From: CAZFHA01 sp964518595
GTDB taxonomy: Bacteria; Bacillota; Clostridia; Saccharofermentanales; Saccharofermentanaceae
Assembly (NCBI GenBank): GCA_964518595.1
Contig: CAZFHA010000009.1
Span: 1 to 64,000, forward strand
Length of the DNA: 64,000 nucleotides
Direction of reading: 5' to 3'
Under the pieces are notes generated by a model. It saw only the letters and a list, made by a program, of their open reading frames with translations, did no database searches and was not told the origin of the DNA. Shown piece by piece: positions 26,257-36,200 of this stretch. The position numbers were made by a program, and so were the translations under genes. Each line of letters opens with the position of its first letter. Position 1 is the first letter of the stretch.

Positions 26257-26946
26257 TTAAGAGTTAACCTCAAATTTGTAGCCGACACCGTAAACAGTTA
26301 CCAGTGTCCAGCCGGCTCCTTCGTAACAAATCTTCTGACGGATACGCTTGATGTGGGTATCAATGGTTCTGGTATCACCCACAAAAGAGTCGCCCCAAAC
26401 AGACGCTAAAATTTGATCCCGATCCATTACCTGTCCGGCATGGGAGGCCAAAAGATGTAAAATTTCTACTTCTTTTGGGGTGAAGGGAACCTTTTCGCCG
26501 TTCACAACAACTTGATACTTATCCAAATTGATTTCTAAACCATCAAAGCGTAAGGACGAACTTGCAACTGGGTGTTCAGCAATACGCCTTAGCACTGCCT
26601 TAATACGGGCAACCACTTCACGAGGAGAGAAAGGCTTTACAATGTAATCGTCAGCACCCAATTCTAAACCAAGCACCCGGTCTATCTCTTCTCCCTTAGC
26701 GGTTAAAATGATTATAGGTGTGGTTAGGGTCTTTCTAACTTCTCGACAAACCTCAATACCTGTCTTTTGCGGCATCATAAGATCCAGAATAATTAGGTCC
26801 GGCTTATCAGCTACAATCTTTTTCAGGGCTTCTTCTCCATCGTAAGCACTGGAGTAAGTAAAATGTTCACTTTCTAAATAGATACCCAAGGACTCATGAA
26901 CAATCATGTCATCATCGCAAATTAGTATATGCGGAATAACAGCCAT
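26257..26946 (-). CDS. OmpR/PhoB-family response regulator
   Basis: 229 aa. The receiver domain has acidic residues DDD (11-13), phospho-acceptor Asp55 in LIILDLMMP, the conserved Thr in IILTAKG and Lys in YIVKPFSP. The C-terminal winged helix runs from about 130 and ends DTHIKRIRQKI...VYGVGYKF. ATG 26946 is chosen because AGGTGGTG lies 6 bases upstream; an in-frame GTG four codons earlier overlaps that site. It forms an operon with the kinase and pseudouridine synthase. It should act as a transcription regulator for the kinase's signal. Confidence 0.95.
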   Translation of the reverse strand: MAVIPHILICDDDMIVHESLGIYLESEHFTYSSAYDGEEALKKIVADKPDLIILDLMMPQKTGIEVCREVRKTLTTPIIILTAKGEEIDRVLGLELGADDYIVKPFSPREVVARIKAVLRRIAEHPVASSSLRFDGLEINLDKYQVVVNGEKVPFTPKEVEILHLLASHAGQVMDRDQILASVWGDSFVGDTRTIDTHIKRIRQKICYEGAGWTLVTVYGVGYKFEVNS

Positions 26947-26985
26947 TAAAATCACCACCTCTTAATTTTGAATCATGTTGCAAGT

Positions 26986-26991
26986 ATTATA
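26986..26991 (-). promoter_or_regulatory. Candidate -10 element of the two-component operon
   Basis: TATAAT on the minus strand (ATTATA as written), about 40 bases before the response regulator start. No good -35 is found at 16-18 bases, so a regulator or an extended element may be needed. Confidence 0.3.
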
Positions 26992-27120
26992 CCTTTTTTT
27001 ATAGGTGATGAATAGCCAATTGTGTTGAATTTTGTCGGTATTTTTAAAAATGTGTACAAATTATTAAAGTATAGGAATAAAACGTTGCTATCTCGTGCCT
27101 TTCACTCAGCTATTTTGGCA

Positions 27121-28038
27121 CTATTTTGCTTCTATCCAAGTTTTGTACTTATGTCGGATGGAGATGGGGGCATACGATTGCTTAGCTTTGCGAAGACCGG
27201 GTATGCCTAAATCTTCCTCACGGTTTACAAAAGCCGTGGTAGGGAATTCCTCTTGAAGGACTAACTGATTAATGGCCGCATAGATCCCGTGAACACTTTG
27301 GTCAGCTTTTTCAAAGTGAATATAGGCGCAATTATCATTTCCCTTACTACCTAGGGCAAAAGCTTTTACTTCTCCGCTGATTCGAATCACCCCACCGTAA
27401 ATATCTAGCTGTTCGAAGTCTGTGAATAGTCTTTTGATTACTCTATAATCACTCTCTACAATATCTTCAGGATCAATGTTCTTACTTACACACCAAGCCT
27501 TTACCAGAGCCAGGCAATCTTCTTCGTCGGCCTTTTGAATTCTGCTGAATTTGAAGTCGGGGTATAGCCGCATAAACTTGTTGACATGATTACGTTTTTT
27601 GTGGAGAATATTGCCGCTAAGAGAGCGAAGTGCCTCTGCATCATAGATATAGTCGGAAGAGTCTTCATTGTAATTAATATCTGTCCGAAAATGAGATAAA
27701 TTTTCAAAGAGTTCCAGTTGTTTTTCGTCAATACACATAACTTTTAGTTTCCAGCCTCGTTTTTGAAATTCTGAGGAAACTGCTAACAGAATTTCATCTA
27801 ACTTTTGGCTATCCATCTCGCCCAAGGGCATCAGAAGGTGAGGGTCGGTGAAGCGGCCGCCATCAGAAATTAAAAGGCAGCTATCAAGATAAATAGCCAT
27901 CTCGGTTTTGAAAACCTCGTCCCAAGCGATTCTACAGTTAAAGGTAAGATCTGTCAGGCAGGTATTGGTTTTCTGGTAATACTGGTCGTAGAGTGCTTTA
28001 TCAGCTGAAACCAGCCGTTTAAAATATAATTCAGACAT
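27121..28038 (-). CDS. DUF2156 protein (phosphatidylglycerol lysyltransferase C-terminal-like)
   Basis: 305 aa, soluble, without membrane helices. It resembles the DUF2156/LPG-synthase C-terminal domain, a tandem GNAT fold that in MprF moves an amino acid from aminoacyl-tRNA to a lipid. Visible family pieces are LHKKRNHVNKF near 150, the DIYGGVIR...VKAFALG strands, and YIHFEKAD followed by NREEDLGIPGLRKAKQSYAP near the C-terminus. AGGAG lies before the ATG. The gene lies 43 bases downstream of an ATP-grasp ligase gene, which suggests joint action on a peptide, amino-acid or lipid conjugate. The acceptor is unknown. Confidence 0.82.
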   Translation of the reverse strand: MSELYFKRLVSADKALYDQYYQKTNTCLTDLTFNCRIAWDEVFKTEMAIYLDSCLLISDGGRFTDPHLLMPLGEMDSQKLDEILLAVSSEFQKRGWKLKVMCIDEKQLELFENLSHFRTDINYNEDSSDYIYDAEALRSLSGNILHKKRNHVNKFMRLYPDFKFSRIQKADEEDCLALVKAWCVSKNIDPEDIVESDYRVIKRLFTDFEQLDIYGGVIRISGEVKAFALGSKGNDNCAYIHFEKADQSVHGIYAAINQLVLQEEFPTTAFVNREEDLGIPGLRKAKQSYAPISIRHKYKTWIEAK

Positions 28039-28081
28039 GTAAATACTCCTGTCTTATTCAAATAGTCTAAGCAAATTTCCC

Positions 28082-29125
28082 TCAAGGGAGAAGCAGTTGA
28101 TCGTAATAAAGGGCAGTTCGTATGCCTTCTTTAGGGGGAAGGGGGGAGATAGGACGGCCATAAAGGAGATCGATAGACATTTGAGGATAATTATTTCCGG
28201 CGAGACAGGATACATAAATGTTGCCCATCATGCGTGGGTTGATTTCCAGAAGCCGAAATTGTCCATGAATGTCTTGGCGAAAACTGATACAAGCTACATA
28301 GGACAGGCCTAAGTAGGCAACAATTTGACGGCAATACTCTTCCAGTTCAGGATTGGCCTTTACTTCCAGCAAGCTGGTAAGTCCTCCGGTCATCTCTAAA
28401 TTTATTCGGCTGGTAATACTAAGCGTGTTTCCTTCATAACAGAGTACATCACAATCCCACTCTTCTCCGGGTAAAAACTCACTAACCAGATAAGGGGGGA
28501 TAGGATCTTCTTCAGTTAAATCTTGTAAGCTACGCTTAAGTGCCTTAGGAGAGATACGGCGTGACGGACGCTGATAAAAAACGGCATAAGCCGTATCAGC
28601 GGCGGGATCAATTTGCCAAAATCCTGCTGCATCTTCGCCCCGGCGGCGTTTGATACAAAGGGGTAAATCTAGCTTTTCTAACGCTGAAATTCCATGAAAC
28701 AACTCCTTTTTTGTAGCTGCCTCATAGTAAGTTGGTATAATTTTAGCCAAATGCGGATCTTTCTTCAGGCTTTTGTAAAGATTCCCCTTATCGTTAGCAA
28801 TCGATAGGGCTGACAGGGGAGAGGAGATAATCCTAACTCCCAGTTGGTCTTTCAGCTCTTCCTGGCAGGCCATTAATCCTTCGAGCCCCTCAGATACAAT
28901 AGGGAAAATAATGTCTACCTGCTCCTTTACAAGAATTTCTTTTAGCATGGGCATGTAGGTAATATGATCAAACCGCGGCACAACATAGAAGCCGTCTAGC
29001 ATACTCTGATGTGGTGTATAGGGATCCTCAGATAAGCCAATAATTCGAATTTCTTTATCATAGGCCGCACGTAATGTGCGAATCAATCCGGTAAAGGCAC
29101 CGTCTGTTAATAAAACTGTTAGCAC
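28082..29125 (-). CDS. ATP-grasp family ligase
   Basis: 347 aa. The N-terminal pre-ATP-grasp fold (LTDGAFTGLIRTLRAA) and central domain resemble carbamoyl-phosphate-synthase-like or carboxylate-amine ligases. Catalytic-region residues include VSEFLPGEEWDCDVLCYEG and FRLLEINPRMMGNIYVS, holding the Mg-binding Glu/Asn pair. The start is GTG 29125 with AAGGAGG 8 bases upstream. Such enzymes join a carboxylate to an amine through an acyl-phosphate. With DUF2156 next door and an MFS transporter divergent, a small conjugate-making module is possible, but the substrates cannot be named. Confidence 0.85.
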   Translation of the reverse strand: MLTVLLTDGAFTGLIRTLRAAYDKEIRIIGLSEDPYTPHQSMLDGFYVVPRFDHITYMPMLKEILVKEQVDIIFPIVSEGLEGLMACQEELKDQLGVRIISSPLSALSIANDKGNLYKSLKKDPHLAKIIPTYYEAATKKELFHGISALEKLDLPLCIKRRRGEDAAGFWQIDPAADTAYAVFYQRPSRRISPKALKRSLQDLTEEDPIPPYLVSEFLPGEEWDCDVLCYEGNTLSITSRINLEMTGGLTSLLEVKANPELEEYCRQIVAYLGLSYVACISFRQDIHGQFRLLEINPRMMGNIYVSCLAGNNYPQMSIDLLYGRPISPLPPKEGIRTALYYDQLLLP

Positions 29126-29356
29126 AAGTCATCCTCCTTGCAATCCTTTTAGCATTGTAACCATTATTAATGCTAGCTGCAACCAATCTCAGGTACTTAC
29201 TGGTTTCTTTACAAATTTGTCATAAAGTCACAGGCTAAGCTATTCTCTCAAAAATATACAGGTATTTTTCCAGTAATTTTCAAAAACCCCTTGAATAAAT
29301 CTAGTGGCTTGCGATAATGTGAACATATAATTTTATCGAGCCGCTTGGAGAACACT

Positions 29357-30679
29357 ATGCCAATACAAAAAATCAAGAATATTGTTCTGCGGCTGGGAAT
29401 TTTAGCTGCGGATTTAGGCGGAAGAACCTTTCGCCCTAAAAATAAATTAGCGAAGCTTTTTGCGTTAGAAGGAATTGTTGTAACCTTAATCATAATTTTA
29501 GGGCACAATAATAACAATCTTTATGCTTCGAGGTTAGGGGCAACTGCCTCTGACTTGGGACTGTTGGCCTCCTTGCCCCCTCTGGTGGGCATGTGCCTTT
29601 TAATTCCCTTTGCTTTATTCACTGATCGGCTCAAGAACAAGCGTCCTATGGTTATTGCCTCAGTGATTGGCTGGACAGTGATATATGTACTTGTGGGGCT
29701 TGTAGCCTTTCTACCTGGCAATCAGATTCCGGTGCTTATTGGTTTACTTATAGCTGTTAATGCTCCGATGTCTTTGTACAATATGTCTTGGCAAGCCTTT
29801 TTTTCTGATGTGGTTTCCGAATCTGAGCGGAATGAAGTTTATAGTCATCGTACCAGGATGAACACGGCAATAGCTATGGTTTTTCCTTTGTTAGTAGGTG
29901 CGATTTTAACGCTAGCCTCAGGAAAGGCTAAAATTACTGTACACCAAATCTACTACTGGTTAACCTTTCCCTTAGCACTGATTCAAGTCTATTTTATGTT
30001 GCGAATTCAAGGGGGAAATTTAGAAAAAACAGGCAGCTTACGTCTGACGGATATTAAGAGTACGGCGGTTGGCCTATTTAAAAATCGAAAATTTATTGGT
30101 TTTTTAGCCGTAGCCTTGCTTGTTTATAGTGGCTGGGAAATGGATTGGTCACTAAACTTTATTGCGCAATTCAACTATCTAAAACTTAACGAAGCGCAGT
30201 TAAACATGGTGGCTGTACTCTGTGCTCTTACTCAGTTTCTTACTCTTGGACTCTGGAGTAGGCTGGTGACGAAGAAAGGTGTGCGCTTTGTTCTATTTAT
30301 TGGGGCAGCAGGCTTCACCTGTGGCGCCTTAGTAATGTTAATTACTCTGCTTCTTCCTGAAGGTATTCGTATCCCCTTCTATTTTGTTTTTCTGGGTGTA
30401 AGCAACTCAACCTTCAGTGCTTTTCAAATATCCATACTACAGTGTTTATTAGAGGTGATTCCTAAGGCGAATCGTGCCTTGACAATTTCTATTTATAGCA
30501 CTCTTATTCTTATTACCAATATTGTGATGCCTTATTTAGGGGTTTTTCTTTATACCAGCGGTGGGAAGAATAAGGAGGCAATCATTGCTACCTTTGTTAT
30601 TATCACACTTATTCGACTTTTTGCTGCCGGAGCAGCCTTCTTGCGCTGGTTTTGGTTGCGAAAGGAAAGAGAAGATTAG
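29357..30679 (+). CDS. Major facilitator superfamily transporter
   Basis: 440 aa with about 12 predicted membrane helices. The loop FTDRLKNKRP near residue 90 matches the MFS motif A region (D-R..R/K). ATG 29357 is preferred because GGAG lies 6 bases before it. It is divergent from the ATP-grasp/DUF2156 pair across a 231-base gap, in which a TATAAT (29326-29331) is present but no well-placed -35. It may export or import the product of that pair or be unrelated. The substrate cannot be told from sequence. Confidence 0.88.
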   Translation: MPIQKIKNIVLRLGILAADLGGRTFRPKNKLAKLFALEGIVVTLIIILGHNNNNLYASRLGATASDLGLLASLPPLVGMCLLIPFALFTDRLKNKRPMVIASVIGWTVIYVLVGLVAFLPGNQIPVLIGLLIAVNAPMSLYNMSWQAFFSDVVSESERNEVYSHRTRMNTAIAMVFPLLVGAILTLASGKAKITVHQIYYWLTFPLALIQVYFMLRIQGGNLEKTGSLRLTDIKSTAVGLFKNRKFIGFLAVALLVYSGWEMDWSLNFIAQFNYLKLNEAQLNMVAVLCALTQFLTLGLWSRLVTKKGVRFVLFIGAAGFTCGALVMLITLLLPEGIRIPFYFVFLGVSNSTFSAFQISILQCLLEVIPKANRALTISIYSTLILITNIVMPYLGVFLYTSGGKNKEAIIATFVIITLIRLFAAGAAFLRWFWLRKERED

Positions 30680-30785
30680 GTTTTGTGCTCAAATCTTCAG
30701 GTGAATTTTTTCTTTTTATTTGATTTAGATTGCATTTTACTATAGCCTAGAGGGAATGGAATAGACGGAAAGGATTGTAACAATT

Positions 30786-31679
30786 ATGTATCTAGCAGAT
30801 GGCTGGAAGGATTATGAACTTCTATATGCTGGCAAAGGTGAAAAGTTTGAACGCTGGGGGAAGGTTTATTTACAACGGCCTGATCCTCAAGCAATCTGGC
30901 CGGAAATGATTGCCTGGCCAGAACCTCATGGTCTTTATCATCGTAGTGAGAGTGGAGGTGGCTTTTGGGCAAAGAAGCAGAAGTTCCCTAAGCAGTGGCA
31001 AATTAGCTATCCATTTCTACAGAGCGAACTTACCTTTATTATTGAGCCTACAGGCTTCAAACATACAGGGCTCTTTCCAGAACAAGCTGCCAACTGGGAT
31101 TTTTGTGGTGCGCGCATACAGGAAGCGGTTAAAGCCGGAAGGAAGCCTAGAATTTTGAATTTATTTGCCTATACCGGAGGTGCAACTTTAGCCTGCGCTG
31201 CAGCCGGAGCCGAAGAGGTTGTTCATGTGGACGCCTCAAAGGGGATGATAGCCAGAGCTAAAGAGAATGTTATGGCTTCAACTCTGCAGGACAAATACAT
31301 CCGTTTTATTGCCGAAGATTGTAATCGATTTGTTGAGAGGGAGCTGCGTAGAGGGCGAAAGTATGATGGGATTATTATGGATCCACCAGCCTATGGACGC
31401 GGTCCCAGCGGGGAACTTTGGAAGTTAGAAGAAGCATTATTCCCTTTAGTAGAAAAGTGCAGTCGGCTTTTATCCGATGAGGCTTTGTTTTTTATCTTGA
31501 ATTCTTACACTACCGGTTTGGGAGCTCAGGTACTAGATGATCTCTTGCGTCTTACAGTTAAAGCCCAACATGGTGGCAGTTCAGAAGCTCAAGAACTGGG
31601 ACTACCTGCCAGTAAAATGGACATTATTCTTCCTTGTGGGGCTACCGGACGTTGGCGTGGTGGGGTTATGGGAGGCTGA
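30786..31679 (+). CDS. Class I SAM-dependent methyltransferase (RlmI-like)
   Basis: 297 aa. The N-terminal region of about 120 residues precedes a Rossmann methyltransferase domain with motif I LNLFAYTGGATLACAAAGA (about 118-136), the acidic VDASKGM at the end of the second strand, and DPPAYGRG near residue 200, which fits RNA or nucleobase methylation. It resembles the C-terminal part of 23S rRNA m5C methyltransferase RlmI/YccW but lacks a clear PUA domain. It lies one base from an RluA-type pseudouridine synthase gene, which also suggests RNA modification. The exact target is unknown. Confidence 0.85.
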   Translation: MYLADGWKDYELLYAGKGEKFERWGKVYLQRPDPQAIWPEMIAWPEPHGLYHRSESGGGFWAKKQKFPKQWQISYPFLQSELTFIIEPTGFKHTGLFPEQAANWDFCGARIQEAVKAGRKPRILNLFAYTGGATLACAAAGAEEVVHVDASKGMIARAKENVMASTLQDKYIRFIAEDCNRFVERELRRGRKYDGIIMDPPAYGRGPSGELWKLEEALFPLVEKCSRLLSDEALFFILNSYTTGLGAQVLDDLLRLTVKAQHGGSSEAQELGLPASKMDIILPCGATGRWRGGVMGG

Positions 31680-31680
31680 G

Positions 31681-32397
31681 ATGACAACGAATAAAGCCGT
31701 TCCAACTATCCTATATGAGGATAATCATATTCTGGTCGCAGTAAAACCGGCCGGGGTACTTTCGCAGGAAGATAGTAGTCACGCCCCAGACATGCTGACA
31801 ATTCTGAAAGCCTATTTATGTGAGAAATACCAGAAGCCCGGTGCTGCTTATTTAGGGCTAATTCACCGTCTTGACCGCCCTGTCTCTGGAGTAATGGTTT
31901 TTGCCAAGACCAGCAAAGCGGCTTCCAGACTAAGTCTTCAGATGCGCCAAAAGGAATTTACCAAAAAGTATCGGGCGATTGTTGAGGGGGTACCTTCAAA
32001 GGCGGCAGGTGAGCTGCACGGTTATTTATATAAAGATGAAAAAAGTAATCAAGTTCGCATTGTGAAGCCCCAAGAAGCTGATTTTGCTCAGGCCAAAGAG
32101 GCTCGTTTATATTACAATCTTTTGGCTGAGGCGAGCTGGAGTGAGGGGGGCAGAAGCATAAGCCTTTTAGAGATTACCCTGCTTACCGGGCGTTCACACC
32201 AGATTCGTGTGCAATTGTCAGCGGCTGGTCTACCTATTCTGGGTGATAGAAAATACGGAAAGGTTAACAGGCAATATAGTGGGGAGATTTGTTTGGAATC
32301 CTACTATATTGGCTTTATTCATCCCGTAACCAAAGAAGCTATGGCCTTTAGCCTGCCCCTATCTGAACAATTGCCTTGGGGCTTATTTTTGGTTTAA
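31681..32397 (+). CDS. RluA-family pseudouridine synthase
   Basis: 238 aa, a compact RluA-type enzyme without an S4 domain. Motifs are VAVKPAGVLSQ near 20, the catalytic HRLDRPVSGVMVFAKT (Asp in RLD) and the closing LLTGRSHQIRVQLSAAGLPILGDRKYG. ATG 31681 is chosen because the protein then begins just before its first conserved strand; the longer open frame overlaps the methyltransferase gene. Start and previous stop are one base apart, so the pair is probably coupled. The target could be rRNA or tRNA. Confidence 0.92.
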   Translation: MTTNKAVPTILYEDNHILVAVKPAGVLSQEDSSHAPDMLTILKAYLCEKYQKPGAAYLGLIHRLDRPVSGVMVFAKTSKAASRLSLQMRQKEFTKKYRAIVEGVPSKAAGELHGYLYKDEKSNQVRIVKPQEADFAQAKEARLYYNLLAEASWSEGGRSISLLEITLLTGRSHQIRVQLSAAGLPILGDRKYGKVNRQYSGEICLESYYIGFIHPVTKEAMAFSLPLSEQLPWGLFLV

Positions 32398-32442
32398 AGC
32401 AAGGATAGGATTTAGGCCAGAGAATATAAAAAGGAGATATAC

Positions 32443-33069
32443 ATGATAGTAGAGGAAACAGGTTTGACAGAGGAGCAGATTGCAGCTAATCAACAAAAAG
32501 TTAGAGATTTGCTACTAGGTACAAAACGTCCCGGGATGGAGCGCCTGGTTGAATGGCTGGAAGGGAAGACGGATTTTTTTACCGCTCCTGCCTCAACAAA
32601 ATATCATTTGGCTTATAAAGGTGGATTAGCGGAGCATAGTCTTAATGTGTATAAGCGCTTGCAAGAGAAAGTCGATCACGGACTCATCCAGATAAAGCCG
32701 GAAAGCGTTATCATTGCTACTTTACTCCATGATCTATGCAAAGTGAATTTTTATGCTATAGAAAAAAAGAACGTAAAAGAGGGCAACCGGATAAATGCTT
32801 ATGGCAAAGAAGTCGCCAATTGGGTTGAAAAAGATGTCTGGACAGTGAAAGACTCTTTTCCTGTTGGGCACGGTGAAAAATCCTGCTATTATGTTCAGAG
32901 CTTTATACGCCTGACAGAGGAAGAATATGCAATGATTCGCCTACACATGGGCTCTGATCGTAAAAGCTACCCTGATCCCTTTGCAGAAACAGCGGCTATT
33001 TTTCCCTCGGTGGTGGCCATGCACACGGCGGATATTGAGGCAGCCTATATTCTGGAAGCAAGAGGATAA
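32443..33069 (+). CDS. HD-domain phosphohydrolase
   Basis: 208 aa. The metal-dependent HD fold is seen as KGGLAEHSLNVYKRL near residue 60 (first His), LLHDLCKVNFY near 92 (the His-Asp pair), and VGHGEKS then RLHMG further on. Family members hydrolyse nucleotides or other phosphoesters, sometimes cyclic dinucleotides. No HD-GYP motif is present, so cyclic-di-GMP hydrolysis is not supported. AAGGAGA precedes the ATG. It ends about 100 bases before the ileS promoter. Confidence 0.87.
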   Translation: MIVEETGLTEEQIAANQQKVRDLLLGTKRPGMERLVEWLEGKTDFFTAPASTKYHLAYKGGLAEHSLNVYKRLQEKVDHGLIQIKPESVIIATLLHDLCKVNFYAIEKKNVKEGNRINAYGKEVANWVEKDVWTVKDSFPVGHGEKSCYYVQSFIRLTEEEYAMIRLHMGSDRKSYPDPFAETAAIFPSVVAMHTADIEAAYILEARG

Positions 33070-33074
33070 CATGG

Positions 33075-33089
33075 GCTGAATTCTTCAGC
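33075..33089 (+). terminator. Short hairpin after the HD-domain gene
   Basis: GCTGAA (33075-33080) and TTCAGC (33084-33089) with a three-base loop, then TTTC. It is compact but lacks a real T-run, so at best a weak terminator. Confidence 0.35.
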
Positions 33090-33166
33090 TTTCGAAGGGG
33101 AAAGAATTTTGATAGAAAAACACTTCGTGGTTGCAAAAAAGAGCTGTATAGAGCTTTATGTACTAG

Positions 33167-33196
33167 TTGACATAAGGAAAGACTCATTCATATAAT
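33167..33196 (+). promoter_or_regulatory. Promoter of the ileS-to-ispH gene run
   Basis: A perfect TTGACA (33167-33172), an 18-base spacer and a perfect TATAAT (33191-33196). The predicted start near 33203 leaves a leader of about 87 bases, with a small hairpin GCAGC-TTA-GCTGC (33226-33238). No T-box signature (AGGGTGG-type antiterminator) is present, so tRNA-Ile sensing is not supported. Nine genes follow on the same strand with short gaps. Confidence 0.8.
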
Positions 33197-33289
33197 AATA
33201 AGTCTAAGTAAAATTACTAGGTTTAGCAGCTTAGCTGCAACTTTAAGGCTACATGTAGACTAAAAATAGGGAACAGAGAGGGAGAAACG

Positions 33290-36200
33290 ATGTATAAGAA
33301 AGTTCCGACTGATATGAAGTTTAAAGACCGGGAATTGGAGGTTTTATCATTTTGGAAAGAGAATGATATTTATCGCAAAGCCATTCGTCCGGAGGGAGAG
33401 TCGGTGCCGGTATTTACTTTGTTTGATGGACCACCGACTGCGAATGGAAAGCCCCATATAGGTCATATTAAGACCCGGGTAATTAAAGATGTTATTCCTC
33501 GTTTCCATGCTATGAAAGGCGCTCATGTAGAGTTTAAGGCCGGTTGGGATACCCATGGATTGCCGGTAGAGCTGGAAGTTGAAAAGCTTCTGGGTATTAA
33601 TGGCAAACCAGAAATTGAAGCCTATGGGGTAGAGCCCTTTATCCAAAAGTGCAAAGAATCAGTCTGGAAGTATAAGGACGAATGGGAACAGATGTCCCAG
33701 CGGGTTGGATTCTGGGCAGATATGGATCAGCCCTATGTTACTTATGAGAATAATTACATTGAGTCGGAGTGGTGGGCATTAAAGACCATGTGGGAAAAGG
33801 ATATGCTCTATAAAGGGCATAAGATTGTTCCCTACTGCCCACGCTGTGGTACCTCTTTGTCTAGTCATGAAGTTGCCCAAGGCTATAAGACTGTTAAGGA
33901 TACTTCTGTTTATGTGCGTTTTAAGGTTTCGGGTAAAGAAGATACCTATTTTGCCGCTTGGACAACAACGCCTTGGACTTTACCTTCCAATGTCGGTTTG
34001 TGCGTGAACCCTGAAGCCGAATATGCGTTGATTGAAGTTATGGAAGAGGTTGATGGTAAAGAGAAGCCAGTGTATTACTACATGGCGGCTGCTTTGGTGG
34101 AAGGACTCTTTGAAAAACATAAAGTTATCGAAAAAATGACCGGTGATCAACTGGTGGGAATGACTTATGAGCCCGTATTTCCCTACGCGGCTAAAGCAGT
34201 GGCTGAGAGTAAAAGAGATGCTTTCCGTGTTGTTTCCGATAATTATGTAACCATGGCCGACGGTACGGGAATCGTTCATATTTCACCTGCTTTTGGTGAA
34301 GATGATGCTAGAATTGGACGGCTCTTTGGCTTGCCTTTTGTACAGCTAGTTCAGGAAGATGGAACATTACCGGAGGTGACGGAAGAATTTAAGGGCATGT
34401 TTGTAAAAGATGCCGATCCTCTCCTGGTCAAGAAGCTGCGTCTTGAAGGCAAATTAATTAAAAAAATGCTTTATGAGCATGAATATCCCTTCTGTTGGCG
34501 CTGTGATACGCCCTTGATTTACTATGCCAGATCGTCTTGGTTTATTGCCATGACCAAAGTTAGAGACAGTCTGTTAGAGAACAATTCATCCGTGAATTGG
34601 CTACCGGAAAATATCCGCGACGGACGTATGGGCAACTTCTTAGAAAATGTGGTTGACTGGGGTATTTCTCGTGAACGGTATTGGGGAACTCCGCTACCGG
34701 TTTGGGAATGCGAATGTGGACATCGTCACTGTATTGGTTCAATTGAAGAGCTGAAAAGTCTGTCTTCAGACTGCCCGGAAGATATTGAACTTCATAAGCC
34801 CTATGTAGACCAGGTACATATCAGTTGTGAAAAGTGTGGTGGTTCAATGACCAGAGTCTCTGAGGTCATTGACTGTTGGTTTGATTCCGGTGCTATGCCT
34901 TTTGCCCAGTATCACTATCCTTTTGAAAATAAGGAGTTCTTTGAAAGCCATTACCCGGCGCAATTTATCTCGGAAGCTTTAGATCAAACCCGTGGCTGGT
35001 TTTACTCCTTACTCGCCATCGGAACACAACTTTTTGACAAGTCACCCTTCGAGAATTGCATTGTTATGGGTTTAGTACAGGATAAAGATGGTATTAAAAT
35101 GAGCAAGCATAAGGGTAATGTGGTTGACCCTTGGGATGTGTTAAATAAGCAAGGTGCTGACGCTGCCCGCTGGTATTTCTATAACTCCAGCGCACCTTGG
35201 CTCCCTAGCCGCTTTGCCGAAGCCACTGTATCTGAGAGTCAGCGTAAGTTTATGGGTACACTTTGGAATACCTATGCTTTCTATGTTATGTATGCCAATA
35301 TAGATCAGTTTGACCCGGCGGGCTATGTATTGGATTATGGCAAATTAGCGGTTATGGATCGTTGGATTCTCTCCCGCTTACATAGCTTGATTACTCAAGT
35401 AACAGAAAAGATGACGGCCTATGATATTACTGGCTCAAGCCGTGCTCTGCAAGACTTTGTAGATGAACTTTCCAATTGGTATGTGCGGAGAAATCGAGAG
35501 CGCTTTTGGGGCGATGATATGTCCCAAGACAAGATTAATGCCTATATGACGCTGTATACAGTATTAGAGCAATTTATCCGTCTGGCAGCTCCTTTTGTGC
35601 CATTTATTACCGAGTCTATTTATCAGAATTTAGTGCGCTCTTCTTTCCCAGAAGCGCCAATTTCTGTACATTTATGTGATTATCCGGTAGCCGATAGCAC
35701 CAAAATTGATAAGCGGCTAGAGGAACATATGGAACAAGTGCAGCATATTGTTATTATGGGAAGAGCAGCCAGAAATGCTGTAGCCATCAAGAATCGTCAG
35801 CCCTTGTCAAAGCTTTCAATAGTAGCACCCTCTATATTAGGGGCTGAATTCGCTGCTATTATCAAGGATGAGCTCAATATCCATGAATTGCAATATCTGG
35901 ATGATTCTGCCGATCTTTTAGATTATCGCTTCAAACCGCAGTTGAAGATTTTAGGTAAGCGGCTGGGGAGCAGGCTCAATCTGGTCAAAAATATTATTGA
36001 TACTCTTTCCGGCAGAGAGTTGATGCGTCGATTGAGCGAACTTGGGCGTGTTACTCTAGATGTGGAAGGGGAGGATATCACCCTGGACAAAGATGATCTT
36101 CTGGTAGAACCGGTTCAGCGTCCCGGGCTTTATACCCAGTCTGATCGTGAATATACCGTGGCTTTGCATACTGAGTTGACAGAAGAGCTAATTGAAGAAG

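Noticed and set aside
33090..33289. Possible T-box leader before ileS
   Set aside because: No AGGGTGG-like antiterminator sequence, no specifier-loop stem I can draw, and the leader after the promoter is too short.
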